Source: Elusimicrobiota bacterium
Lineage (GTDB): Bacteria; CG03; SLGR01; JAGXOG01
Direction of reading: 5' to 3'
DNA length: 9,761 bases
Assembly: GCA_027858455.1 (NCBI GenBank)
Contig: JAQICQ010000048.1
Location: forward strand, 1 to 9,761
This document shows, piece by piece, positions 1 to 6,387 of this stretch. Positions within the stretch are counted from its first letter, which is position 1. The number at the start of each line of letters is the position of its first letter. The notes under the pieces are model-generated. The model was given only the letters and a program-made list of their open reading frames with translations, searched no databases and was not told the DNA's origin. The translations under genes were made by a program, and so were the position numbers.

Positions 1-377
1 TTCCCGCATCAATTACCATGACCGCCGCGTCGGTGGCCATTAAAACCCGATAGGTGTCTTCAGAAAAATCTCGGTAACCGGGGGTATCGAGCAAATTAAG
101 TTTGTAGCCGTCATATTCAAACTGTAGAACCGTAGAAGAGACCGATATTCCCCTCTTTTTTTCCAGTTCCATTCAATCCGAAACAGTAGCCCTCTGCCTT
201 TTTTTGGCAGTAACCTATCCGGCCAAATGAAGAGCCCCCCCCCCCCCCGTAGAGAGGGAATTTTTCCGACAAAGTAGTCTTGCCGGCATCCGGATGCAAT
301 ATTATAGCAAAGGTGCGCCGGCGGGAAGCTTCCTTCCTCAGCTCAGTTTTATTTAGTTCTTTACCTGTATTACTCAT
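1..377 (-). pseudogene. prfC: peptide chain release factor 3 (prfC), broken 5' end, continues beyond the window
   Basis: RF3 is a cytoplasmic translational GTPase that recycles RF1 and RF2 after termination. From the ATG at 377 the reading frame gives a typical RF3 start with RRTFAI followed by HPDAGKTTLSEK (the G1 P-loop) and LYGG. It then runs into a tract of 14 G (coding strand), after which the frame is wrong. The correct frame resumes as ALHLAG, then RATVSD, MELEKKRGISVSSTVLQFEYD, NLLDTPGYRDFSEDTYRVLMATDAAVMVIDAG up to the window edge. That restored frame has a TAG at 217-215 and a TGA at 175-173, where the family has Trp of the SDWMELE motif. Ser of ISHPDAGK is Leu, and the His of the DTPGH G3 motif, which is catalytic in translational GTPases, is Tyr. 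Several independent lesions favour a true pseudogene over one sequencing error, although error around the homopolymer cannot be excluded. It lies downstream of sufE in the same direction. Confidence 0.5.
235..248. repeat. homopolymer of 14 C (G on the coding strand) inside prfC
   Basis: There are fourteen consecutive C on the plus strand. On the prfC coding strand the tract follows the Tyr codon of LYGG. An in-frame RF3 reading (TAC GGG GGG GCT CTT CAT) needs only seven G, so the tract carries seven extra bases, a net +1 shift. Homopolymers of this length slip easily during replication and are also a common place for sequencing or assembly error. Confidence 0.5.
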
Positions 378-513
378 TATTATATCTATCTTAATTCTGC
401 CTACCTCCCCGCCAGGGGACCGGCTTCTTATAATATCTCTGAAAATTTTTTGATTTTACATTTTTGAAAAATTGGCCGCTGCGGATGGTACTGCTATATT
501 ACCTATGCAGAAG

Positions 514-533
514 AAAAAATCGAAACCGTCGAT
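514..533 (-). terminator. weak hairpin plus T-run at the end of sufE
   Basis: Reading the minus strand, ATCGA (533-529), loop CGGTT and TCGAT (523-519) form a 5-bp stem that starts inside the sufE TGA stop. The stem ends in T and is followed by five more T (518-514). The position is right for an intrinsic terminator of the ergothioneine operon. The stem is short and AT-containing, so it may be leaky or fortuitous. Confidence 0.35.
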
Positions 534-934
534 CAGTCAAAATAGTTTTTCATCTGCTTGACAATAGCGCCCAGGCCGTTTGCCCGGACCGGGGAAAGGT
601 GAGACTGCAGCCCCGTCTCCTCAATAAAATAAAGATCAGCGTTCTTAATTTCATCGGGGGTCTGATTGTCCATTATTCTAAGCAAAAGTGACAATATTCC
701 TTTAGTTATCAAAGCTTCACTGTCAGCAAAAAAACGGACTTTATTATTTTTTCGTTCTGCCTCCAGCCATACCTTTGACTGGCAGCCGCCTATGAGGTTA
801 TCGTCATTTTTTAAACTACTGTCTATCGGTTTCAGTTGCCGGCCGGCGCTTATCAGGTAGTCATACTTATCCATCCAATCTTCAAATTCAATCATCTCCC
901 GGATAATTCTGTCCTGGATCTCATTTATAGTCAT
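533..934 (-). CDS. sufE: SufE, cysteine desulfurase activator / sulfur acceptor
   Basis: SufE accepts the persulfide sulfur from the SufS active-site cysteine on its own cysteine and passes it to downstream acceptors in the cytoplasm. The 133-residue protein has the usual family length and a typical N-terminal region (IIREMIEFEDWMDKYDYLI). The LIGGCQSKVW motif places the acceptor cysteine at residue 51, matching E. coli SufE Cys51. I chose the ATG at 934 because it lies 1 nt past the sufS TAA and gives the standard start MTINEIQ. An ATG at 955 would add seven residues encoded inside sufS. It is the last gene of the eanB-eanA-sufS-sufE operon. No sufB, sufC or sufD scaffold gene is visible, so the pair is separated from an ordinary Fe-S assembly operon here. 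It may therefore be dedicated to EanB; that last point is inference. Confidence 0.93.
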   Translation of the reverse strand: MTINEIQDRIIREMIEFEDWMDKYDYLISAGRQLKPIDSSLKNDDNLIGGCQSKVWLEAERKNNKVRFFADSEALITKGILSLLLRIMDNQTPDEIKNADLYFIEETGLQSHLSPVRANGLGAIVKQMKNYFD

Positions 935-935
935 A

Positions 936-2171
936 TTATCCTGCCTGCAGCACATGCCGCGCTTTCTCTATCCCCTCTATAAGAGTATCAACTTCTTTTT
1001 TAGTATTGTAGAGGGCAAAACTTACCCTCACGGTGCCGGATATGCCGTAGTATTCCATCAGGGGCTCAGCACAGAGCTTACCGGTGCGCACGGCTATCCC
1101 CAGCTTATCCAGCACCGTCCCCAAGTCATGGTGGTGGACTCCCTTTAAATTAAAAGATATCACCCCGCACCTTTCTTTGCTGCTGCCGTATATTCTAATT
1201 CCCTCAACTTCCTGCAGCTTTTTTAAAGCGTACTCCGTCAAACTTTTTTCATAGGCTGCAATCTTTTCAATACCAATCTTGTTTAAATACTCTATTGCGC
1301 TTTCAAGTCCCAGCGCTCCAGCGATATTACCCGTTCCGGCCTCAAACTTCAGCGGGGTTTCCTCGTAGGAAGTGCTCTCAAAACTTACCGATGTTATCAT
1401 CCCTCCCCCGCTCTGATACGGCTCCATGGCATCGAGCCATCTCTTCTTTCCGTACAGGACACCTATGCCGGTGCCGGCATATACCTTATGTCCTGAAAAA
1501 GCAAAAAAATCACAGTCAAGGTTTCGGACATCTACCGGCAGATGCTGGGGAGCCTGGGCTCCGTCAACGAGTACCGGGATGTCGTTTTCGTGGGCAATCC
1601 GGCTTATTTCCCTGACCGGATTTACCGTGCCCAGCACGCTGGAAACATAAGTGAAGGCTACAAGTTTTGTCTTTTTAGTTATAAGTTCTTTAAATTCATC
1701 TATCTTTAAATTGCCCCCGTCGTCAATTGGAATGACCTTGAGCTCAGCTCCTTTCTCACCGCAGAGCCTCTGCCAGGGAACGATATTTGAATGGTGCTCC
1801 ATCAGGGTAGTTAATATCCTGTCTCCTTCCTTTACAAAAGCCCGGCCGAAAGATGAGGCCGCCAAATTTATGGACTCCGTTGTGCCGCCTGTAAAAATTA
1901 TCTCATCGGGGCGGGCGGCGTTTATGAACTTTCTTACACTTTCCCTGGCTCCCTCGTAGGCAATACTGGCCTCTGTGCTTAAATAGTGAGACCCCCTGTG
2001 AACGTTGCTGTTTATTGTAGAGTAAAAATCGACTAACCTGTCCATCACCGATAAAGGTTTATGCGTGGTCGCTGCGTTGTCCAGATAGATTAGATCCTTT
2101 CCATAAACCTTCTGGTTTAAGGCGGGAAAATCCGATCTCACTGCTTTTATATCAATCATATCCGCACTCAT
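936..2171 (-). CDS. sufS: SufS-type (group II) cysteine desulfurase
   Basis: This PLP-dependent enzyme converts cysteine to alanine and leaves a persulfide on its active-site cysteine. The 411-residue product shows the class V aminotransferase fold signatures in order: YLDNAATT near residue 30, NVHRGSHYLS near 57, GGTTESINL near 96, and VDGAQ near 203. The PLP Schiff-base lysine is in SGHKVYAGTG (about Lys229) and the catalytic cysteine in RTGKLCAEP (about Cys367). The short cysteine loop is typical of group II SufS/CsdA enzymes that need SufE, which is the next gene. The start is uncertain. An ATG at 2171 overlaps the eanA stop as TGATG, a classic coupling arrangement. A GTG at 2174 would add one residue, and an ATG at 2159 (MIDIKAV) matches the usual SufS N-terminus best. 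The likely role here is to generate persulfide for ergothioneine synthesis through SufE and EanB. A general Fe-S role is also possible. Confidence 0.95.
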   Translation of the reverse strand: MSADMIDIKAVRSDFPALNQKVYGKDLIYLDNAATTHKPLSVMDRLVDFYSTINSNVHRGSHYLSTEASIAYEGARESVRKFINAARPDEIIFTGGTTESINLAASSFGRAFVKEGDRILTTLMEHHSNIVPWQRLCGEKGAELKVIPIDDGGNLKIDEFKELITKKTKLVAFTYVSSVLGTVNPVREISRIAHENDIPVLVDGAQAPQHLPVDVRNLDCDFFAFSGHKVYAGTGIGVLYGKKRWLDAMEPYQSGGGMITSVSFESTSYEETPLKFEAGTGNIAGALGLESAIEYLNKIGIEKIAAYEKSLTEYALKKLQEVEGIRIYGSSKERCGVISFNLKGVHHHDLGTVLDKLGIAVRTGKLCAEPLMEYYGISGTVRVSFALYNTKKEVDTLIEGIEKARHVLQAG

Positions 2172-3175
2172 CACTTTTTGTAATAGTGCGCCAAGGAGAA
2201 CCGGTCCTTATCATCAGAAAAAACCTTAACCGTTTCCAGTCCGGCGTGTTCGGCCATCTCATATATATCTTCCCGGGAGAACTTGTGTGAATTTTCAGTA
2301 TGTATTCGTTCCCCCTTTTGAATCAATATCTTCTCCTCAAAATGGGGCGAGCTTACCTCCATATCTTTTTCTGCTTCCAGGTACATCTCTATCCTGGCTT
2401 CCTTCTCGTTGTAAAAAGCTATATGGCGAAAAGATGCAGGATTAAAATCAGTGCCTATAATAGAGTTGATAACATTTAAGATATTGCAATTGAACTCGGC
2501 AGTGACATTTTGCGAATCGTTGTAGGCCATTTCCAGGACAGCTTTGCTTTTGATCATATCCAGCCCCACAAAGAGCATATCCCCGGACTTCATGAAATCG
2601 CCCAGTTCGGAAATAAAACTCTGCGCTTTTTTTCTGGAAAAGTTACCCAGAGTACTGCCGAAGAAACATATTATTCTCGTTCCGCCATCGGGAATAACAT
2701 TCAGCTGTTTAACAAAATCAGCTACCAGGGCGTGAATATTTAAGCCCTCAAAACTGTCCAACAACTTGCCGGCGGACTCCTTAATCGCCGCATAGCTAAT
2801 ATCTACCGGTATATAGCGGAGGCTTTCCATAGAACCCTGAGGCGCGGCCTCCAGCAGTATGGATATCTTTGAGTAATCTCCGCTTCCTATCTCCACAATG
2901 TCGGCATCTTTAAGTTTCTCCCGGTTTTCAGCTGCCGCAGCCCTGATTAATTCTTTTTCCGTCCTGGTAAGATAATATTCGGAGAGCCGGGTTATATTTT
3001 CAAAGAGTTTTGAACCCCGGTCGTCGTAAAAAAAGATACTGGAAATGGTTTTCTCCTTTTTTTGGAGGCCGTCCAGAATTGAGCCTACATACTCGTTCTG
3101 CCCCTTTTCTTTTAAACAGTTCTCTATTGTCAGACAGCTGTCCGATATTTCGGGTTTTTCCGAAAAATTATCCAC
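2171..3175 (-). CDS. eanA: L-histidine N-alpha-methyltransferase (EanA/EgtD type)
   Basis: This SAM-dependent enzyme trimethylates the alpha-amino group of histidine to give hercynine, the ergothioneine precursor. The 334-residue product is of EgtD length and keeps the family landmarks. These are FFYDDRGSKLF near residue 48, EYYLTRTE at 66-73, the SAM-binding VEIGSGD at 94-100, IPVD at 122-125 and FFGSTLGN at 171-178 (Asn178, equivalent to EgtD Asn166). AYND follows at 217-220 (Tyr218, equivalent to Tyr206). The TENS motif gives Glu294 and Ser296, equivalent to EgtD Glu282 and Ser284, which read out the histidine substrate. These retained substrate residues argue that the substrate is histidine. 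The start is GTG at 3175, supported by GGAGGAG ten bases upstream and inside the end of eanB. Gene order with a CGTGWR-loop rhodanese identifies it as the anaerobic-pathway methyltransferase. No EgtB sulfoxide synthase is present. Confidence 0.88.
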   Translation of the reverse strand: MDNFSEKPEISDSCLTIENCLKEKGQNEYVGSILDGLQKKEKTISSIFFYDDRGSKLFENITRLSEYYLTRTEKELIRAAAAENREKLKDADIVEIGSGDYSKISILLEAAPQGSMESLRYIPVDISYAAIKESAGKLLDSFEGLNIHALVADFVKQLNVIPDGGTRIICFFGSTLGNFSRKKAQSFISELGDFMKSGDMLFVGLDMIKSKAVLEMAYNDSQNVTAEFNCNILNVINSIIGTDFNPASFRHIAFYNEKEARIEMYLEAEKDMEVSSPHFEEKILIQKGERIHTENSHKFSREDIYEMAEHAGLETVKVFSDDKDRFSLAHYYKK

Positions 3176-3179
3176 CAGA

Positions 3180-4514
3180 TTATTTCTCCTCCGTCCTGGG
3201 CTTTACCCCCGCTACATCCCCGGGTACACCGGTTCCATAACGGTTGGCGCTGTCCGAACTCCACTGGTACCATCCCCCGTCAAAGACAGATATGTCGGTC
3301 CACCCCATTAACCAGGCGTTAAAAAAAGCCTCGCTGGCGCGCCATCCCGTGCCGCAGTAAAAAGAATTATGTTTATTTGGAGTTATTCCCGCCTCTTTCC
3401 ACATCTTCTCAATTTTATGGTATTCCCGGGTAGTGTGGTCCAGGTTCCTGTAATTTTCCATGTGGTAGGCGTCGCTACCGCAGTTGCCGAATACCGCTCC
3501 GGGTATGCGCCCCTTTTTTTCTATGTAATTGTAGCCGCTGACCTGGCCTATAAACTCGCTCCAGCTGCGGACGCTTACCAGGTTCTTGTCGGCGGCTTTT
3601 AAAATCTCTTTTGCTTCTTCAATATCGACGACAAGCTCCGAGTGGGCGGGAATACGGCCGCCGAAATCATTGACAGGAACCGGAGCAGTCTCCCGGGTTG
3701 TCAGCTTGTAACTGCTGTCTACCCACGCCTGCAGCCCCCCGTTAAGTATTTTTACGTCTGTGACCCCGGCGTAGAGCATTATAAAAGCGCAGCGCATTGC
3801 TCCCAGGTGTCCGGCGCTGCTGCCGGGAAAAGGATCGCTGTTGTCCGGAAAATCAAACCTGCCGTAAAGAATAACAGTAGTGTCCCGGTCTATTCCCAGG
3901 TTCCGGAGGGCTTCTTTAAGTTCGCCGGGAGTCCTGCAATTCCAGGTCTCGGGCGTTTCCAGAAGGTTGGTATCAACCTCTATTGCCCCCGGGATATGGC
4001 CCTGCTCATAGGCGTTTCTGTTTTGATAGTGCGCGTGGCATATAACATACCTGTCGTTGTCATATTCGGCGGCGGCGCCGGTATCTATGAGCTCTTTAAG
4101 CCAGCGGGGAGGCACCAGCTGCCTGTAGCCGGACAATCTCTCCATGGGCAGCTCCTTATTTGTGGTCCACTCTTTAGTAAAGAAAGAATAGATCTTAACG
4201 TCCGGATATCCGGCTTTTATAAACTGGCGCGCCACTTTTTTTGCTTCGCCGTTTTCTTCCCCGTATACTATCACCGGCCGGGCGGGAGATACTCCTTTTG
4301 ATTGGATAATTTCAATCCAGTCGATATAGTTTATCCACTTGGCAGGGAGGCTCCTGGCCCCTTTGATATGCCCTCCCCTGGGTTCATCGTTGAATTTCCA
4401 TCCGTTGTAGGCGTCCGCAGTGCGCACGTCAATTATCTGGACCTCCGGACGGGAGATTTGCTCCAAAAGTTCTTCTGTAGTAAGAGTCTTTATCTTTCTG
4501 TTTTTACTTTTCAT
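3180..4514 (-). CDS. eanB: EanB-like rhodanese sulfurtransferase, hercynine to ergothioneine
   Basis: EanB, characterised from Chlorobium limicola, replaces the imidazole C2-H of hercynine with sulfur taken from a cysteine persulfide, giving ergothioneine without oxygen. This 444-residue protein contains three recognisable rhodanese-type units. Unit 1 spans about 10-130 (IIDVRTADAYNG, GGHIKGARSLP, VIVYGEENGEA). Unit 2 spans about 135-275 (YVICHAHYQNRNAYEQGHIPGA, VILYGRFD, LNGGLQAW). Unit 3 spans about 285-420 (LVSVRSWSEF, KGRIPGA, FYCGTGWRASEAF, FDGGWYQWS). Only unit 3 keeps a cysteine in the catalytic loop, Cys387 in CGTGWR, the loop sequence I recall around EanB Cys412. Tyr328 lies 59 residues before it, the same spacing as EanB Tyr353 and Cys412. 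It is the first operon gene, 4 bp ahead of eanA. The ATG at 4514 is the only nearby start. Its Shine-Dalgarno is poor, with AGGAAGG about 24 nt upstream. A generic thiosulfate sulfurtransferase is the alternative, but the eanA neighbour makes this unlikely. Confidence 0.86.
   Translation of the reverse strand: MKSKNRKIKTLTTEELLEQISRPEVQIIDVRTADAYNGWKFNDEPRGGHIKGARSLPAKWINYIDWIEIIQSKGVSPARPVIVYGEENGEAKKVARQFIKAGYPDVKIYSFFTKEWTTNKELPMERLSGYRQLVPPRWLKELIDTGAAAEYDNDRYVICHAHYQNRNAYEQGHIPGAIEVDTNLLETPETWNCRTPGELKEALRNLGIDRDTTVILYGRFDFPDNSDPFPGSSAGHLGAMRCAFIMLYAGVTDVKILNGGLQAWVDSSYKLTTRETAPVPVNDFGGRIPAHSELVVDIEEAKEILKAADKNLVSVRSWSEFIGQVSGYNYIEKKGRIPGAVFGNCGSDAYHMENYRNLDHTTREYHKIEKMWKEAGITPNKHNSFYCGTGWRASEAFFNAWLMGWTDISVFDGGWYQWSSDSANRYGTGVPGDVAGVKPRTEEK
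3186..3192 (-). promoter_or_regulatory. strong Shine-Dalgarno GGAGGAG setting the GTG start of eanA
   Basis: GGAGGAG on the minus strand lies within the last codons of eanB, 10 nt upstream of GTG 3175-3173. It is the strongest ribosome-binding sequence in the operon. It supports the non-ATG start and suggests reinitiation or coupled translation from eanB into eanA. Confidence 0.7.
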
Positions 4515-4555
4515 GTTTTATTCTATACTCTGCCTTACCTTCCTAAAGTTATTTT

Positions 4556-4584
4556 ATGTTATCTTTTAGCTATTGCCCGGTCAA
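4556..4584 (-). promoter_or_regulatory. candidate sigma-70 promoter of the eanB operon
   Basis: On the minus strand TTGACC (4584-4579) is followed after 17 nt by TAACAT (4561-4556). This would start transcription about 35 nt before the eanB ATG. The -35 matches consensus at five of six bases and the -10 at four of six. No other good pair was seen in this gap. The two divergent promoters lie about 15 bp apart, so a single regulator could act on both. Confidence 0.4.
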
Positions 4585-4599
4585 GTAAAAAATTTATTT

Positions 4600-4627
4600 T
4601 TTACAAATCCGTTAAATATAGTATAAT
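4600..4627 (+). promoter_or_regulatory. candidate sigma-70 promoter of the flavodoxin-like gene
   Basis: TTTACA (4600-4605), a 16-nt spacer and a perfect TATAAT (4622-4627) lie 32 bases upstream of the ATG at 4660. A clear ribosome-binding site AAGGAAG (4647-4653) follows, 6 nt before that ATG. Confidence 0.6.
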
Positions 4628-4659
4628 ATTTTAAAGAAACTAAAAAAAGGAAGCTACTT

Positions 4660-5373
4660 ATGGAAAAAACACCGGATTTCAAAGGACTTAAGGCAGTATA
4701 CGTAAACTGTACGCTTAAAAGATCTCCCCGGGTAAGCCACACCCGCGGTCTTATAGACGTGTCGCTGAATATAATGAAAAGCGAAGGAGTGGATACCGAC
4801 ATAATCCGTTTTGAGGATTACAACGTTGCCCCGGGAGTATACCCCGACATGACGGATTACGGCTGGGATAAAGACGAGTGGCCAAAACTTTTTAAAAAAA
4901 TAATTGACGCTGATATATTAATTATAGGAACGCCCATATGGCTGGGCGAACAATCTTCTGTTGCCCGCAAACTCATCGAACGCCTCTACAGCATGAGCGG
5001 CAAAATGAACCAGAAAGGCCAATACATCTATTACGGCAAAGCTGGAGGCTGCATTATAACCGGCAATGAGGACGGTGCCAAGCACTGCGCCATGGGTCTC
5101 CTCTACTCACTTCAGCACCTGGGCTATTCCATCCCGCCGCAGAGCGACTGCGGGTGGCTGGGTGCGATAGGGCCGGGGCCGAGTTATCTTGATGAGGGTT
5201 CCGGAGGCCGGGAAAACGATTTTACCAACAGAAACACCACATTTATGACCTATAACCTTCTGCATCTGGCTCATATGCTGAAAAACCAGGGCGGTTATCC
5301 CTCTTACGGCAACTCACGGAAAGAGTGGGACAGCGGCACAAGGTGGAATTTTGAAAACCCCGAATACAGGTAA
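4660..5373 (+). CDS. flavodoxin-fold NAD(P)H-dependent FMN oxidoreductase
   Basis: This 237-residue cytoplasmic protein has the layout of the NADPH-dependent FMN reductase/flavodoxin superfamily. A first strand and FMN phosphate loop lie at 11-30 (AVYVNCTLKRSP, then SHTRGL). A central strand with the flavin-contacting loop follows at 85-100 (ILIIGTPIWLGEQSS), and a third flavin-side segment at 129-142 (GGCIITGNEDGAKH). The C-terminal third is Gly-, Tyr- and Asn-rich and less typical. The ATG is supported by AAGGAAG 6 nt upstream and by a good promoter. It is transcribed divergently from eanB across 145 bp. The substrate cannot be read from sequence. A redox task linked to the persulfide or ergothioneine system, or general quinone or nitro reduction, are both possible. 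Its base composition resembles the ergothioneine operon, not the AT-rich right half. Confidence 0.8.
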   Translation: MEKTPDFKGLKAVYVNCTLKRSPRVSHTRGLIDVSLNIMKSEGVDTDIIRFEDYNVAPGVYPDMTDYGWDKDEWPKLFKKIIDADILIIGTPIWLGEQSSVARKLIERLYSMSGKMNQKGQYIYYGKAGGCIITGNEDGAKHCAMGLLYSLQHLGYSIPPQSDCGWLGAIGPGPSYLDEGSGGRENDFTNRNTTFMTYNLLHLAHMLKNQGGYPSYGNSRKEWDSGTRWNFENPEYR

Positions 5374-5572
5374 GATAAATACGGTATAAATTACAGGAGT
5401 TATGTTGCGCAAGCAGCCTCAATAATTTATTTTATTTCCCTTTGTGATAATAGTCACCGCATAAAATATTTTAATTTACTATAATTAAAAAAAATAAACT
5501 TATTTTTAAAGATCTGAACGAAAAAACATTAATATAACACTTAAAAATATTTACTTTTTTCGTTTTTTAACC

Positions 5573-5592
5573 CTCTCTCTCTCTCTCTCTCT
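5573..5592. repeat. (CT)10 dinucleotide microsatellite
   Basis: Ten uninterrupted CT units lie between a T-rich stretch and TTTCTTT. Such tracts are slippage-prone and uncommon in bacterial intergenic DNA. The tract lies close to the transposase relic and to the composition boundary. Confidence 0.95.
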
Positions 5593-5659
5593 TTCTTTAA
5601 ATTGACATCCTTCTTGGTGGATTCTTTGAAATTTTAATTGAAAAGACGGTCAAAAGTAG

Positions 5660-5782
5660 TGGGCTCTTTTTCGAACAGAATTCCCCAACAGAGAATCATG
5701 TATCAAATATGCCTGCTACCTTTTGATGGAAATTGACGAAGACTGGCAGACCGGAAGAAGTATATTTAGGTATGTCAGACAC
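5660..5782 (+). pseudogene. relic of the C-terminus of an IS256-family (Mutator) transposase
   Basis: Plus-strand translation reads FPNRESCIKYACYLLMEIDE followed directly by DWQTGR at 5681-5758. This strongly resembles the end of IS256-family transposases, which typically carry FPNxES, then an aliphatic helix, then EI(D/S)EDWxTGKxY near the C-terminus. It is not an intact gene. There is a TAG in frame just upstream (5657-5659). The expected Arg-Lys-Tyr ending appears only if one base is added after 5758, and no DDE catalytic region is found upstream. I could not define terminal inverted repeats. The assignment is from memory of the family. Confidence 0.55.
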
Positions 5783-5898
5783 TAGAAAATCGGTTCTTTA
5801 TGAAAAGACAGAAATTCACCTTAAGATGCTTAATTGCTGTCCAAAGAATGGGGGAAAGCTCACTGGATTGACTCGGGGGCGTCAAGTTTTATAATGTC

Positions 5899-6387
5899 TT
5901 ATAAATATTTCTCATAAAGCATAAAGTGTTTTCCCGGGCTATAGTAATCTTTTACTGCAATATTACCATTTACTTTAACCATTTTTTCTTTCTTATAACT
6001 AATATTGATATATCCCATTCTTTCAAATAATTTTGATGAGCTAATATTTTTTGGGTCAATAGTTACTTCTATTCTTTTACATCCTCTCTCGCTAAGTTTG
6101 TTTTCCGCATGTTCTAAAAGATCCCCTCCAATTCCTTTCCCTTGCATTGAATTACTTATACCAATCTGCCAAAGAAAATATGTGCTTTCATGAACTTGAG
6201 ATATAAACCCCATCAAAAAACCTATAATCTCACTTTCCTGTTCCACAATAAAACAAGTATCGTTAAAGTAACGTAAGATTATCTTATACAAATGTTCGGC
6301 ATAATTTTCTAACGGTTTGCAGTGCGAGACAAACTTATACACTTTTAGAAACTCCTTTTCGTTTACATTTCGGATAGTCATTTTCAT
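5899..6387 (-). CDS. GNAT N-acetyltransferase, EctA-like
   Basis: This 162-residue protein consists of a single GNAT domain that would transfer an acetyl group from acetyl-CoA to an amine. The acetyl-CoA pyrophosphate loop is QGKGIG at 82-87 (QxxGxG). Strand 4 is FLWQIGIS at 71-78, and the C-terminal motif is DPKN then SSKLFERMGY at 111-126. The ryFnDTCFIVEQ and GFLMGF segments at about 39-61 and the FLWQ strand resemble diaminobutyrate acetyltransferase EctA. That enzyme acetylates a small diamino acid, and beta-lysine is also a diamino acid. It is the third gene of the kamA cluster. Its ATG overlaps the ligase stop as ATGA, with GAGAGG just upstream, so translation is coupled. It is much shorter than classical AblB beta-lysine acetyltransferase (about 270-280 residues), so it would be an analogue of AblB and not an orthologue. 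The substrate is inferred. Confidence 0.82.
   Translation of the reverse strand: MKMTIRNVNEKEFLKVYKFVSHCKPLENYAEHLYKIILRYFNDTCFIVEQESEIIGFLMGFISQVHESTYFLWQIGISNSMQGKGIGGDLLEHAENKLSERGCKRIEVTIDPKNISSSKLFERMGYINISYKKEKMVKVNGNIAVKDYYSPGKHFMLYEKYL

Larger units (their letters stand above)
5374..5898. other. 525-bp gap without an intact gene
   Basis: The left part (to about 5570) is AT-rich, with A/T runs and no convincing terminator for the flavodoxin-like gene. It is followed by a (CT)10 tract. From about 5600 the composition becomes mixed and a decayed transposase fragment is readable on the plus strand (5660-5782). A short inverted repeat, TTGAC and GTCAA separated by eight mostly G/C bases, occurs near 5870-5887 just past the GNAT gene. 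It has no clear T-run on the minus strand. I see no RNA gene here. Confidence 0.6.

Noticed and set aside
173..175. TGA at a conserved Trp position in prfC, suggesting TGA is read as Trp
   Set aside because: TGA is the normal stop of kamA, the ATP-grasp gene, eanA and sufE here, and Trp is encoded by TGG throughout those genes. The TGA belongs to a pseudogene with other lesions.
3642..4301. Long open frame of 219 codons on the plus strand
   Set aside because: It lies entirely antisense to eanB, whose protein is clearly recognisable. The translation has no family features and reflects the GC-rich third positions of the opposite gene.
5480..5512. AT-rich inverted repeat (AAAAATAA, AC, TTATTTTT) as a terminator of the flavodoxin-like gene
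   Set aside because: It is more than 100 bp from the stop codon, has no G-C pairs and lies in low-complexity A/T sequence, so the symmetry is probably chance.
5571..5600. CRISPR or origin-type repeat array
   Set aside because: It is a simple dinucleotide run with no spaced repeats or spacers and no DnaA-box pattern around it.
5899..6387. Ectoine biosynthesis (EctA) gene
   Set aside because: The domain resembles EctA, but no ectB or ectC is present and the neighbours are kamA and an ATP-grasp ligase. EctA-like is used only as a description of the domain.
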